DNA from: Bacteroidota bacterium
Lineage (GTDB): Bacteria; Bacteroidota; Bacteroidia; UKL13-3
DNA length: 64,000 nucleotides
Direction of reading: 5' to 3'
Assembly: GCA_947477885.1 (NCBI GenBank)
Contig: CANJUD010000011.1
Location: 55,757-119,756, forward strand
This document shows positions 38,525-49,900 of this stretch, in pieces; position 1 is the first letter of the stretch; each line of letters starts with the position of its first letter. The position numbers and the translations under genes were made by a program. The notes under the pieces were generated by a model. The model did no database searches. It saw only the letters and a program-made list of their open reading frames with translations, and was not told where the DNA came from.

Positions 38525-39112
38525 ATGCAAATCGGTCTTTTCTTTGGCTCATTTAACCCCATTCACAAAGGGCATGAGGCTATAGCCAGATATATGTTAC
38601 AGTTTTTCGATGAAGTTTGGTTGGTGGTATCGCCTCAAAATCCCTTTAAAACCAACCATCAACTTGCTCCTGTAGAATTACGTTTGGAATGGGCAAAAAC
38701 AGTTTTTGCTAATGAGACGCTAATAAAAGTAAGCGATGTTGAAACACATTTGCCTTTGCCATCTTTTACTCATCAAACATTGGAACATTTGCAAATTGCA
38801 TATCCTGCAAATACATTCTCTTTAATTATGGGTACCGATAATCTTCCCAAGTTTTACAAATGGAAAAACTATAAGCATATTATACATCAACACCAACTTT
38901 ATATATATAATAGAGAAGCAAAAAGTAATTATATATTATTGCACCAAAATATAAAATATACCCATGCTCCGCTTATTAATATATCAGCCACTATCATTAG
39001 AGAAAGCAGCTATACTGGGCAGCTTCCCAAAAACCTAATTGATGCATCCGTTGTTGATAGTATTAAGAAACACTATAGTGGCAACACACCATTAGACGCG
39101 AACATTTTTTAA
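38525..39112 (+). CDS. nadD: Nicotinate-nucleotide adenylyltransferase
   Basis: 195 aa from the ATG at 38525, which begins the canonical N-terminus QIGLFFGSFNPIHKGHEAIA (GxFNPxHxGH nucleotidyltransferase motif). Further motifs are SPQNPFK, IMGTDNLPKFYKWKNY and the ISATIIRES signature. It adenylates nicotinate mononucleotide on the way to NAD. The longer open frame from 38408 is rejected because it crosses both divergent promoters. The mRNA should be leaderless. Confidence 0.95.
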   Translation: MQIGLFFGSFNPIHKGHEAIARYMLQFFDEVWLVVSPQNPFKTNHQLAPVELRLEWAKTVFANETLIKVSDVETHLPLPSFTHQTLEHLQIAYPANTFSLIMGTDNLPKFYKWKNYKHIIHQHQLYIYNREAKSNYILLHQNIKYTHAPLINISATIIRESSYTGQLPKNLIDASVVDSIKKHYSGNTPLDANIF

Positions 39113-39147
39113 AACTGCTAGCACTAGCACCCTTTGCAGCTGCAGCT

Positions 39148-39978
39148 ATGAAACTAAACGAATTTGATAATATAACAAAACAATTAGCCCCTTCACCTTT
39201 AATGCCTGTTTTGTTTGTAGGGCATGGCAACCCCATGAACGCTTTATGGGAAAATCCTTTCACACAAAGTTTGAAAAAACTAGGTGAGGAAATTAATCTC
39301 ATAGAAAAACCAAAAGCTATATTAATAGTATCAGCTCATTGGCTTACTAATGGAACTTTTGTACAAGCCAGTCCTAAGCCAGAAACGATTCATGATTTTG
39401 GTGGGTTTCCAAAGGAATTGTTTGACGTGCAATACCCTGCACCTGGTTCACCTGAATTTGCGAACCAAGTTACTTCACTTCTAACCCATGCCAAAACTAC
39501 TGAAGAGTGGGGATTGGATCATGGTGCTTGGACTATCTTAAAACATATATATCCTACTGCAGATATTCCCGTTTTTCAATTGAGCATCGATTATGCTAAA
39601 CCACTACAACATCATTTCGACCTAGCCAAACAAATATGTATTTTACGCGAACGCGGTGTGCTAATTATCGGCAGCGGCAATATTGTTCACAATCTTCGAC
39701 TCAGCTTCGAAAAATTCTCTATCAACGACAGCAAACCTTACGATTGGGCTGTTGAGTTTGATGCGTGGATTAAAAGTAGAATAGATAATCGCAACTTTGA
39801 TGATATCATAAATTATGAAAAAGCTGGAAAGGCAGGCCCATTATCAGTTCCCACACCCGATCATTTTATTCCATTATTATATAGTATTGCTTTAGCAGAG
39901 CCTAATGAAAAAATAGAACATACTTATGAAGAGGTGTCATTTGGCGGCATGAGTATGCGAACTTTAAAAATAGGATAA
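39148..39978 (+). CDS. ygiD: 4,5-DOPA-extradiol-dioxygenase-like protein (LigB/YgiD family)
   Basis: 276 aa with the family motifs and metal ligands: VLFVGHGNPMNALWENPFTQ, ILIVSAHWLTNGTFVQ, HDFGGFPKELFDVQYPAPG, WGLDHGAWTILKHIYP and GVLIIGSGNIVHNLR, the His residues of which bind zinc or iron. Relatives cleave catecholic rings extradiolly; the natural substrate in Bacteroidota is not established. It follows nadD by 35 nt on the same strand. Confidence 0.9.
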   Translation: MKLNEFDNITKQLAPSPLMPVLFVGHGNPMNALWENPFTQSLKKLGEEINLIEKPKAILIVSAHWLTNGTFVQASPKPETIHDFGGFPKELFDVQYPAPGSPEFANQVTSLLTHAKTTEEWGLDHGAWTILKHIYPTADIPVFQLSIDYAKPLQHHFDLAKQICILRERGVLIIGSGNIVHNLRLSFEKFSINDSKPYDWAVEFDAWIKSRIDNRNFDDIINYEKAGKAGPLSVPTPDHFIPLLYSIALAEPNEKIEHTYEEVSFGGMSMRTLKIG

Positions 39979-40021
39979 ATATATAAATGTAATTCCTTTT
40001 TCTAAGTAGTTTATTATATAA

Positions 40022-40029
40022 TATATTTG
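40022..40029 (+). promoter_or_regulatory. -7 box of the 3-methyladenine glycosylase gene
   Basis: TATATTTG followed by TTGC and the ATG at 40034: the 4-nt spacing again. Confidence 0.55.
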
Positions 40030-40033
40030 TTGC

Positions 40034-40633
40034 ATGCCAAGCAAACTTACTAAAGACTTTTATTTACAAACTGATGTTGTGTCTGTTGCAAAACAATTAT
40101 TAGGTAAATCACTGTTTACAAAAATAGAGGGCAAAACCTGCAAAGCCATTATCACCGAAACTGAAGCATACAATGGAATAATAGACAAAGCATCGCATGC
40201 GTATGGAAATAGGAACACACCACGCACAAGTACTATGTATTTAGAAGGTGGTGTAGCTTATATATATTTATGCTATGGGATTCATCATTTATTTAATGTG
40301 GTAACTCATTTAGAAGGTGTGCCGCATGCGGTTTTAATAAGGGCCATCGAACCCATTAAAGGTATGGAACATATGTTGCAAAGACGAAATAGAACAAAGG
40401 TGGACCGCATCCTGTCGTCAGGGCCAGGTAAGCTAAGCAAAGCAATAGGCATCAACACATCATATAATGGAGAACACTTGACCGGCAATAAAATATGGAT
40501 TGAAGATGCCACACCTATTCCCAAAAAAAATATTATAATAACAACTAGAATTGGTGTAGACTATGCAGCTGAAGACGCATTGCTACCCTATCGTTTTTAT
40601 ATAAAAGGCAACAAATTTGTAAGCAAGCTATAA
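40034..40633 (+). CDS. mpg: DNA-3-methyladenine glycosylase (AAG/MPG family)
   Basis: 199 aa with the AAG fold signatures: ITETEAYNGIIDKASHAYGN, RTSTMYLEGGVAYIYLCYGI, PHAVLIRAIEPI, SSGPGKLSKAIGI and RIGVDYAAEDALLPYRFY. The catalytic Glu in TETEAY and the intercalating Tyr in YIYLCYG are present. It excises alkylated and deaminated purines in base excision repair. Confidence 0.94.
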   Translation: MPSKLTKDFYLQTDVVSVAKQLLGKSLFTKIEGKTCKAIITETEAYNGIIDKASHAYGNRNTPRTSTMYLEGGVAYIYLCYGIHHLFNVVTHLEGVPHAVLIRAIEPIKGMEHMLQRRNRTKVDRILSSGPGKLSKAIGINTSYNGEHLTGNKIWIEDATPIPKKNIIITTRIGVDYAAEDALLPYRFYIKGNKFVSKL

Positions 40634-40719
40634 TTAATATAGGTCCGATATTTCCCTTCATTATTTATAATCCATCATTCACCCTTTTGTCTTTTGTCTT
40701 GTATCTTTTGTCTATATAG

Positions 40720-40751
40720 TTTGCCCATATCTGTTTGTTTCGGTAAATTTG
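40720..40751 (+). promoter_or_regulatory. Promoter of the WG-repeat gene
   Basis: TTTG (40720-40723), a 20-nt spacer and TAAATTTG (40744-40751) form a full Bacteroidota promoter. The ATG at 40758 is 6 nt downstream of the box, so the transcript should be nearly leaderless. Confidence 0.7.
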
Positions 40752-40757
40752 CAAGCG

Positions 40758-41891
40758 ATGCTTAAATATATTCTAATTGTCTCGGCTTTTTTATTTACGA
40801 AATTTTCTGTTTCCCAATCGTATGATTTATTACCTGTAAGAACTGATTCTTTGCACTGGGGTTATATCAATACCAAAGGCGAAGTTGCTATTAAAGGACC
40901 TTTTGATGATGCGTATTTTTTTTATGGCGAACGTGCTCGAATAAAATTAAACGGGCGTTATGGGTTCATCGATAAAAAAGGCAATATGGTTATTCCTGCT
41001 CGCTACCATTTGGCCCACGATTTTAGTTGCGAATTAAGCTTGGTTGAAGACAGTATTTATTATGAACATTTTATTGATACCAAAGGCGAAAAACTATTTG
41101 GATTGCCCAAAGGAGTAGATATAGCAGAGCCTTTTATAAATGGATTTAGCAAAGTATTATCACAATATTTTACTTATGAAACCAAAACACCTACCCAGCA
41201 TTATAAAATTGGTTTTATGAACACAAATGGGGATATTGTATTTGCCACAGATGCCGATGATGTGGGTGATTTTGACAGAGGCAGGGCTATCATTATTAAA
41301 AATAAGACTTTGGGATTGATTGATACAACAGGTAATTATATACTCAAACCCAAATATGATTATATAGGAACATTCTGCGAAGGATTGGCTTTGGTGCGAA
41401 AAGGTAAATATTATGGATATATTGATACTGCAGGCAAATTGGCCATAAAAACAAAATATATAAATGCGGCTGACTTTGCCAATGGGCTAGCCCCAATTAC
41501 TTTGGACAGCCTTTGGGGATATATAAACCACAAAGGTAAAATTATAATTCCTAGAGAATATATGTGGGCCGAATCATTTAGTGGCGGATTGGCAGGTGTA
41601 GTACTTAACAAAAAATGGGGAATGATAGATATGACAGGTTATATGAAAGTACGTCCTATCTTTGATGACTATGCCCCTTATAGCGAAGGTTTAGCTGCTG
41701 TAAAATATAAACAGGCCTGGGGCTATATCGATATTGATGCTGTTTTTAAAATAGAGCCTCAATATACTTTAGCTGGCAGTTTTATTAATGGAGTTACACA
41801 AGTAGAAGATGGCGTTAATAATATATATATTGATAAAACTGGACGAAAAATATATAGCTTCCGAAAACATAAAAAAGAACACTGGTGGTAA
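40758..41891 (+). CDS. Secreted WG-repeat protein
   Basis: About 377 aa: signal peptide (MLKYILIVSAFLFTKFSVSQ) and then about eight to nine WG repeats of roughly 40 residues (for example WGYINTKGEVAIKGPFDDAY, YGFIDKKGNMVIPARYHLA, YGYIDTAGKLAIKTKYINA, WGYINHKGKIIIPREYMWAE). The repeats fill the chain and suggest a solenoid or propeller binding surface. The ATG at 40758 replaces the TTG at 40749, which falls within the -7 box. The stop overlaps the start region of the next gene by 7 nt. Confidence 0.88.
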   Translation: MLKYILIVSAFLFTKFSVSQSYDLLPVRTDSLHWGYINTKGEVAIKGPFDDAYFFYGERARIKLNGRYGFIDKKGNMVIPARYHLAHDFSCELSLVEDSIYYEHFIDTKGEKLFGLPKGVDIAEPFINGFSKVLSQYFTYETKTPTQHYKIGFMNTNGDIVFATDADDVGDFDRGRAIIIKNKTLGLIDTTGNYILKPKYDYIGTFCEGLALVRKGKYYGYIDTAGKLAIKTKYINAADFANGLAPITLDSLWGYINHKGKIIIPREYMWAESFSGGLAGVVLNKKWGMIDMTGYMKVRPIFDDYAPYSEGLAAVKYKQAWGYIDIDAVFKIEPQYTLAGSFINGVTQVEDGVNNIYIDKTGRKIYSFRKHKKEHWW

Positions 41892-43750
41892 ACCAACCCA
41901 ACAAATCGCTGAGTGAAGTTCACAGTAGTATTAATATACCTACTGATGGACGGAAATGGAAACGTCTGTTAGCTTTTTTTGGACCTGCTTATTTGGTGAG
42001 TGTGGGCTATATGGATCCCGGCAACTGGGCCACAGATTTAGAAGGAGGTAGCCGCTTCGGATATCAACTTATATGGATACTCCTTCTCAGCAATCTAGTG
42101 GCTTTGTTGCTACAAAGTATATCTGCCAGATTGGGAATTGTTTCTGGTTACGATCTTGCTCAAGCATCAAGAGCCATGTATCCAAAGGCTGCCAATATTG
42201 GTCTATATATATTGGCTGAAATATCCATTGCTGCTTGCGATTTGGCTGAAGTAATAGGGATGGCAATAGGCCTTAATCTCTTATTTGGGATACCACTTTT
42301 AGTAGGTGTATCTATATCTGTCCTCGATACTTTTCTGCTGCTCTTTCTGCTCAATAAAGGGATGCGAAAAATGGAAGCTTTTATAATAGTATTGGTATGT
42401 ATTATAGGCGTATCATTTATTATAGAAATGTTTATCGTTAAACCTGAACCTCTGGAAATATTTAAAGGCTTGGTACCAGGCAAATTAAATAGTGAAGCAT
42501 TATATATTGCTATAGGTATTATTGGTGCTACTGTTATGCCGCATAATCTTTACCTACATTCTGCCCTAGTGCAAACACGACGCTACGAACGAAACGACAA
42601 AGGTATTCGCCAAGCCATTAAATATAACGTGCTCGACTCTGCCATTGCACTCAATCTGGCTTTGTTTGTTAATGCCGCTATTTTAATCTTAGCAGCGGGT
42701 TCGTTTTATGGCAAATATGAAGTGGTCGAGATACAAGATGCCCATAAACTTTTAGATGGCTTGTTTGGAAGTTTGGCTCCTGCCCTTTTTGCCATTGCAC
42801 TGATAGCTGCCGGGCAAAGCTCCACCATTACAGGCACATTGGCTGGGCAAATAATTATGGAAGGCCATGTCAACTTGCGATTGCGGCCATGGCTGCGTCG
42901 CTTGGTCACACGCTTGTTGGCTATCACTCCCGCAGTAGCAACTATTATCATATCAGGTCCTGGTGCACTGGGCAGTCTTATAATATTAAGCCAAGTGGTG
43001 CTTAGCTTGCAACTTGGTTTTGCCATGGTTCCGCTGATCCATTTTGTGAGCAGCAAAAAGCGAATGGGAAAATATGCCATTGCCACTTGGCTTAAAATAT
43101 TAGCATGGCTTTCTACTATTATTATAGTAGGGCTCAATGGCAAATTGGTTTATGAAAAACTCAGTGCTTATATTCCCTCAGCACCCATGTGGCAGCAAGT
43201 ATTAATTATGGTCGTCGTATTCGCAGCTATCATTTTATTTATATATATATTGGTTACGCCGTGGCTCAGTATATTTAGGAAACGCAGCAACAAACTCCCC
43301 CACGGGCTGGCCCGCGAACTTGGACATTTAGAACTGCCCCGCCACCATCGCATCTGCATAGCCATCGATTTTTCTGATATGGACAAGCGTGCTATTGAGC
43401 ATGCCATTGCCCACGGGGGAGACGAAGCCGAATACATACTGGTGCATGCAGTAGAAACCGCAGGTGCTCGTCTTATTGGTGAAGATATACTTGACTTCGA
43501 AACTCAAAGCGATACGGAAAACATTACCTTATATACAGGAGAGCTTATCAAACGCGGGTACCGTGCAGCTTGCTATGTGGGCTATGGCAGCCCTGTAAAA
43601 GTTATTCCCCAAATGGTACTAGAACACAAAGCCGATATGGTAGTAATGGGGGCACATGGACACAAAGGATTTAAAGATCTATTATTTGGCGAAACAGCTG
43701 ATGCAGTTAGACATAGGGTAAGTGTCCCTGTATTTATTGTGAAAGGTTGA
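41885..43750 (+). CDS. mntH: Nramp divalent-metal transporter fused to a universal stress (USP) domain
   Basis: 621 aa. Residues about 25-440 form an Nramp transporter with the metal-site motifs YMDPGNWATD (TM1) and GATVMPHNLYLHSALVQTRR (TM6), plus GQSSTITGTLAGQIIMEG. After the last membrane helix, residues about 475-620 are a cytosolic USP domain (CIAIDFSDMDKRAIEHAIAH, YILVHAVETAG, ADMVVMGAHGHKGFKDLLFG with the ATP-binding GxxGHKGxxDxLxG). It imports Mn(II) or Fe(II) with protons, and the USP domain may gate transport. GTG start, translationally coupled to the WG-repeat gene. Confidence 0.92.
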   Translation: MVNQPNKSLSEVHSSINIPTDGRKWKRLLAFFGPAYLVSVGYMDPGNWATDLEGGSRFGYQLIWILLLSNLVALLLQSISARLGIVSGYDLAQASRAMYPKAANIGLYILAEISIAACDLAEVIGMAIGLNLLFGIPLLVGVSISVLDTFLLLFLLNKGMRKMEAFIIVLVCIIGVSFIIEMFIVKPEPLEIFKGLVPGKLNSEALYIAIGIIGATVMPHNLYLHSALVQTRRYERNDKGIRQAIKYNVLDSAIALNLALFVNAAILILAAGSFYGKYEVVEIQDAHKLLDGLFGSLAPALFAIALIAAGQSSTITGTLAGQIIMEGHVNLRLRPWLRRLVTRLLAITPAVATIIISGPGALGSLIILSQVVLSLQLGFAMVPLIHFVSSKKRMGKYAIATWLKILAWLSTIIIVGLNGKLVYEKLSAYIPSAPMWQQVLIMVVVFAAIILFIYILVTPWLSIFRKRSNKLPHGLARELGHLELPRHHRICIAIDFSDMDKRAIEHAIAHGGDEAEYILVHAVETAGARLIGEDILDFETQSDTENITLYTGELIKRGYRAACYVGYGSPVKVIPQMVLEHKADMVVMGAHGHKGFKDLLFGETADAVRHRVSVPVFIVKG

Positions 43751-43912
43751 GTGCAGAAATTCGTTTGCCACTTAATATAACATAAATTCTTTAATGATTA
43801 ATTTAAAGTGAGATATATGTTATAAACAGAAAAGCTCAGGATTTTACTCCCAAGCTTCCTGCTGTTGGCAAAACCAACAACTCCCTAAAATAAGATTCAC
43901 AAAAATTTATTA

Positions 43913-46900
43913 TTAATAATTGTTCACCTTAGTGATTTTAAATATCTCCGTTTTTTGCCCATCAGTAATAGTAATAATATAAATACCGGCGGGCATTGTT
44001 TCTAATTCTGTCATGGTTAAATTATTGGGTCCTTTACGCAAATTGTATCTGGCATTATATACTACCTTCCCATCTACACATTGAACAAAGCATCCAATAT
44101 TTTTATCTTCATGCGTATTTATCGCAATATTATAAGTAGTTAAAAAGGGATTGGGGAAAACACTATAGCTAGCCGTGGTTGATTTATTAGCTTTACCCAA
44201 TGATCTAATGCTAGAGTAGCTACTTTCTCCATTCCAATCCGTTTGTTTAATGCGATAATATATAGTTGAGGTATTTAGTTTACCTGCATTTACATCTGTA
44301 TACGAATAGTTATTTATACCTTTAGTTTCTGATGCATCAACAGTGAACAGGTAATCGAAATCCTTTCCATTGGTACTGCGTTGTACTTCAAAATATTTGT
44401 TGTCCAACTCGTATGATGTGCTCCAGTCAAGTTTGGCATCAATACCGCTCCATTTAGTGGTAAACCCAAGCCAAGTTACTGGCAGCGGGCTGAATGCACT
44501 TACTGAGTATGTTGCCAAAGCTCCTAGTTCGCTAGCAGAGTCTTTCCAACCATAGTTGAATGAGAAAGCTGTATGATTGTTTTTTCTCATGTACACTGAC
44601 AAATTAGAAGTATTAAAATTAGGTATTTCATACCTGCTTGATGCAGCATCCCAATAAGCATAAGAGCTGTCGCTATTACTAGGGCCAGGTTTTAAAATGA
44701 TATTATTTGCACCATTGAAATAAACTATTACATCATTTGCTGAATCAGGTAAGTTAGTAAGTACAAATTTTCTCAACCCACTTGTTCCTGTTGTTCCACC
44801 ATAACTTCCATCTTCAGGGTCAGCACCCGATACTTTACCAGGTTTTACTGCTGCAGAAAATCCATTAACAACCCCATCTTCAGTTCCAGTTGGGTCATCA
44901 AGTGCCATTTTATACGGATAGCTTGTGTTATTCGAGGGTTTATTAAAGTCATTAGGATTTAAACCAGTATAGCTTTTATTGTGAGCTAAGCATAGCTGTT
45001 CTATACCAAAGTTAGCATTAATAATATTGCTACTAGCTAACACTACAGCTAATTTGCCGTTTACTGTTCCATCAGAACCTACTCCAGTTCCAAGAAACTC
45101 GCCAGTATTTAGCCAGTTAGTAGGAAGTGATACAGCGGGTGCTGGGTTACTTACATTGGCAGTTGAAATGCTAATCATGGTTGTATAAGAACCTGGGTAT
45201 TGATTATTAAATGTAAAGGAACCAGTACTATCAACTGACACTTTAGATAGCACAATATTAGAACCATCTAATAAGTAAGCATAGATTTGTGTGTTATTGG
45301 GTTTGTTTATTCCAGCACCACTTACTGTATTATCAGTTAATGCATTCAAATCATTATATACATGTCCACTTATGCTGAGTAAATGGAATGGAAGTGAAAT
45401 GGTCCATGGATTAATACAGGGGAAACCAGCATTGTCAAATGGTTTGAATTGAATAGTTACTGTAATTGCTCCATTCACTGGATCAATAGTAATTGGCTGC
45501 GTGGGTGAACCTGAACTATTTGTTGGAATCTTAACCCCTGCTGCTGGGAAAGTAGAAGAAGTATAGGTTGTTCCATTTATAGTAATGCTCGTTACATTAA
45601 CAGGGAATGAAATAATGCTTAATGAATCAACTCTTCCTCCTGAATCTTGTGGAACAAATAGGCCAGCTGATACCGAAACATTTGTTGTTCCGCCTGGGTT
45701 AACTTGACTAATAGTAGTAGTATCCATCGCCATAGGCCTTTGCTCAATTCCAAAGTTCGTGTTATTTACATTTGAAGTGGACAAGGTAACAGCTAGTTTT
45801 CCATCAACTGTACCATCGCTACCACTACCAGATCCTAGATTTTCTCCAGTATTGACCCATTGTGTGGGTAATGCAGTTGCTGGTGCTGAATTGCCCACTG
45901 TTCCTGCATTGGTGCTAACTTGTACTTTGTAGTTGGCAGGATATAATCCGGCAAATGAGTAGGTACCGCCACTAGCTATTGCAATAGTTGCTAAAACATT
46001 ATTGGCACTGCTCAACAAGTTTGCATAAATAGGCGTAGTACTAGGCTGATTGATGCCCGCACCGTTCACAGTATTGTCTCTTAAACCATTGGTATCATTA
46101 TATACATTGCCGCTCAAACTCAAAAGTATGAAAGGCAGATCTACATTGCCACTACTTAAACTTGGGAACCCTGCATTGTCATAAGGTGTAAAAGGTATAC
46201 TTACCGTTACAGCCCCATCTATAGGATCCACGCTAATGCTAAGTGTAGGTTGTCCATTTGTATTGGTCGGTATTTTCACACCTGCCGCTGGGAAATTAGT
46301 AGATGTATAAGTCGTGCTATTGATAGTAATACTTGTTGCATTTGTGGGGAAACCTGTAATTTTAATAGTATCTACCCTACCCGAAGTATCATAAGGAGCA
46401 AACAAACTTGGTGACACCGTCACGCTATTAGTACCTCCTGGGTTAACCTGATTCGAAGCCGTTACCAAACTTGGGAAAGGTCTTTGCTCAATTCCAAAGT
46501 TGGCATTGCTCACATTGGAAGTAGAAAGTGTCACGGAAACTTTGCCATCAATTGTTCCATCATTTCCACTAGTAGTGCCTAAATATTCACCAGTATTAAC
46601 CCATTGGGTTGGCAATGCTGTGGCTGGTGCGGCACTGCTTACTGTGCCCTGGTTGGTGCTCAGTTGAACTGTATATACTGCTGGGTATAAATTGCTGAAT
46701 GAGTATGAACCGCCTGTAGCTACCGGTGTTGTAGCAACTACATTGTTAGAACCATCTAACAAGTTTGCATATAACTGTGTGTTGCTCGGCTTACTAATAC
46801 CTGATCCATTAACTGTATTATCTCTTAAACCATTGGTATCATTATATACATTGCCGCTCAAACTCAAAAGTGTGAATGGTAGATCTACATTACCGCTACT

Positions 46901-49900
46901 TAAACTTGGGAACCCTGCGTTGTCATAAGGTGTAAAAGGTATACTTACCGTTATTGCCCCGTTTGCTGGGTCAACTGTAATAGGCTGCGTTGGCTGTCCG
47001 CTACTATTCGTTGGTACTTTAACGCCTGTAGTTGGGAAGGTAGAAGAAGTATAGGTAGTTGCATTAATTGTTATGCTTGTGGCATTGGTGGGGAAAGAAG
47101 TAATCTTGATTGTATCCACCCTGCCTGACGAGTCAAAAGGTGCAAACAAACTAGCAGACACATTAACACTTGTCGTCCCTCCGGGGTTAACTTGGCTCGA
47201 TGCAGTTGCTGAACTTGGGAAAGGACGTTGCTCAATACCGAAGTTGGCATTGGTTACATTGGTGGTCGATAAAGTAGCTGCTAGTTTGCCGTCTACTGTG
47301 CCGTCACTGCCTGCTCCTGTGCCCAAGTACTCTCCTGTGTTCACCCATTGTGTGGGTAATGAAGTTGCTGGGGCTGCACTTGATACTGTTCCTTGAACGC
47401 TGCTCAGTTGAACTGTGTAGGCTGCTGGGTAAAGATTGCTGAATGAGTACGAACCGCCTGTGGCTACTGCTACAGTGGCTACTACATTATTTGCTCCGTT
47501 CAATAAGTTCGCATATACCTGTGTGGTGCTCGGCTTGTTGATGCCTGCTCCGTTTACAGTATTGTCTCTTAAAGCATTGGTATCGTTGTATACATTGCCG
47601 CTTAAGCTTAGTAACGTAAATGGTAAATCTACATTGCCGCCACTGGTGCTTGGGAAGCCTGCATTGTCATAAGGTGTGAAAGGGATGCTCACAGTAACTG
47701 TTCCGTCTATCGGGTCAACAGTGATACTCTGTGTGGGCTGTCCGCTAGTGTTCGTTGGTATTTTTACACCTCCTGCTGGGAACGTAGAACTGGTATAGTT
47801 GGTTCCGTTGATGGTGATGCTAGTCGCATTCGTTGGGAAGCTTGTTATCTTGATGGTGTCTATCCTACCCGCTGTGTCGAACGGTGCGAAAAGGCTTGAT
47901 GCTACTGTTACGCTGGTCGTTCCACCTGGGTTAACTTGGCTCGATGCAGTTGCTGAACTTGGGAAAGGACGTTGCTCGATACCGAAGTTGGCATTGGTTA
48001 CATTGGTGTTGCTAATTGTTACGGAGACTTTTCCATTAATGGTCCCATCATTTCCGACACCAGTGCCAAGATACTCTCCTGTGTTAACCCATTGTGTGGG
48101 TAGCGAGGTCACAGGGGCTGCATTACCCACAGTACCTTGAACAGTAGAAACTTGAACAGTATAACTGCCATTATATAAATTACTAAAGGAGTATGCACCT
48201 GAAGTTGCAACTGCAACTGTGCGTATTACATTATTGCTTGAATTTAAAAGGTTGGCATATAGTTGCGTAGTGCTTGCTTTACCTATCCCATTACCATTAA
48301 CGGTATTGTCTCTTAAACCATTTGTATCGTTATATACATTCCCAGATATTGAATAATTGCAAGATTGAATACAATACGACATATAGGTAGCCCAATTTGC
48401 TCCAGAAAAAGGAGACCCATCAGCCCACCCAGTTTGAGTTTGAGTAGAGCCACCAGTAGTTTTACTTACAACACAATGAGCAGCAACAATATAACATGGA
48501 GGCAGATCACTAACTGGAATTTTTACGGTTAGCGTATAAGTAGCAGAACTAAAAGTTGATTTATAAGGAAAATGGCCAGGGATTGGATTCCCTCCGCCTG
48601 AAGTTGGACATGAAGCTGAATCACCCACATATAAATGCACTTCACTCATTGACCAACCATTAGCTGTTTGATAAGTTACATATACGTAACTCGAATCATT
48701 TCCAACAGTAACTGTGCCTGCATCCATGGTTTGACCAGCATACAGTGTTGCAACCTTTGAACCTGTACAATAATTAATTGTAGTTGCATTAGTATCGCAA
48801 TAAGGCACATCATTAAAACAAAAGGAATCATTTTGAATGGTCACATAAACCCTAGCAGTATCACATTTAGATGCCGCAACATTACATCCGGAAGATGAGG
48901 AAGGTTGCACATCGCATATTATATAATCGAAAGAATCTTTGCCAGTAAAAGTGCTACTATGGTTTACGACATATTTAATCATTCCAGAATTAAAAATTGA
49001 AACGGTACCACGTGTCGGCTGCAAAATCCCGCTAGTTGGCAAGGATATATTAAGTGTATTGCCGTCGGCGTCAACATCATTCGCAAGAACATCAACATAA
49101 ATGGTGCTTTTGATAAGAGCTGTATCATAATCATCACCTGCAACAGGTTTGGTATTTGTAGCAGTAGAACTAACTGTAACAGATATTTTAGCCTGAGCAC
49201 ACAATGAACTATAGCCATCATCGCATATACGGTAAGTAAAGGTATCTGTTCCTGTATATCCAGAAGCAGAAGTATATAAGATAATGTTACCAGATAAGAT
49301 TGCTGTACCATGTGAAGGATTGGTCACTAATGATACCGTTAATTGTCCTCCCTCTGGGTCTGTATCATTTAAAGTAACATCAATACCAACTTGTGTACAT
49401 TGATTTGCTGTTTTAGTGTCAGCGGTAGCTGTTGGTTTTTGATTTTTAATATATATAATTACAATAGCCGTATCGCACAATGGATTTGCACCGCATGAGT
49501 TAGAGGATGCTTCACAAATTTGATAGATAAGCGTGTCGTAACCTGTATAATTAGACTGTGGAGTATAAGTAAGTGAATTACCCGAGAATGATGCAATGCC
49601 ATAGTTAGGCAAACTTACCAAAGTAGGCGAAGCTAGAGCATTGCCTTCAGGGTCTGTATCATTGCTTGTCACAGTTCTAGTTACTGATGTTCCTGAGTTT
49701 GTGCTCATTGTATCCCTATTGGCAATAGGCCCGCCATTGGTTACTATTACCCAAACGCGGGCAGTATCATAAGTGGTACCATCATAATTTCTATATAAGA
49801 AAGTTGCTGTACCATTAAAACCAGCAGTAGGGGTAAAGATTATATTAGTACCAGATATAGAAGCACTTCCGCTACTCACACTACCCACAATAGATGAAAT

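Noticed and set aside
43751..43912. Terminator between the Nramp-USP gene and the giant adhesin
   Set aside because: Some inverted GC bits exist (AAGCTTCCTGC region) but I could not form a convincing stem with a T run.
46692..48140. Several plus-strand frames with similar proteins (TWLDAVAELGKGRCSIPKL and others)
   Set aside because: They are antisense shadows of the 744-bp tandem array in the giant adhesin and repeat with the same period; no promoter or signal of their own.
45001..48346. Possible CRISPR-like or phage tail-fibre array
   Set aside because: The period is 744 bp, fully coding and part of one T9SS protein; no short direct repeats with unique spacers were found here or elsewhere in the window.
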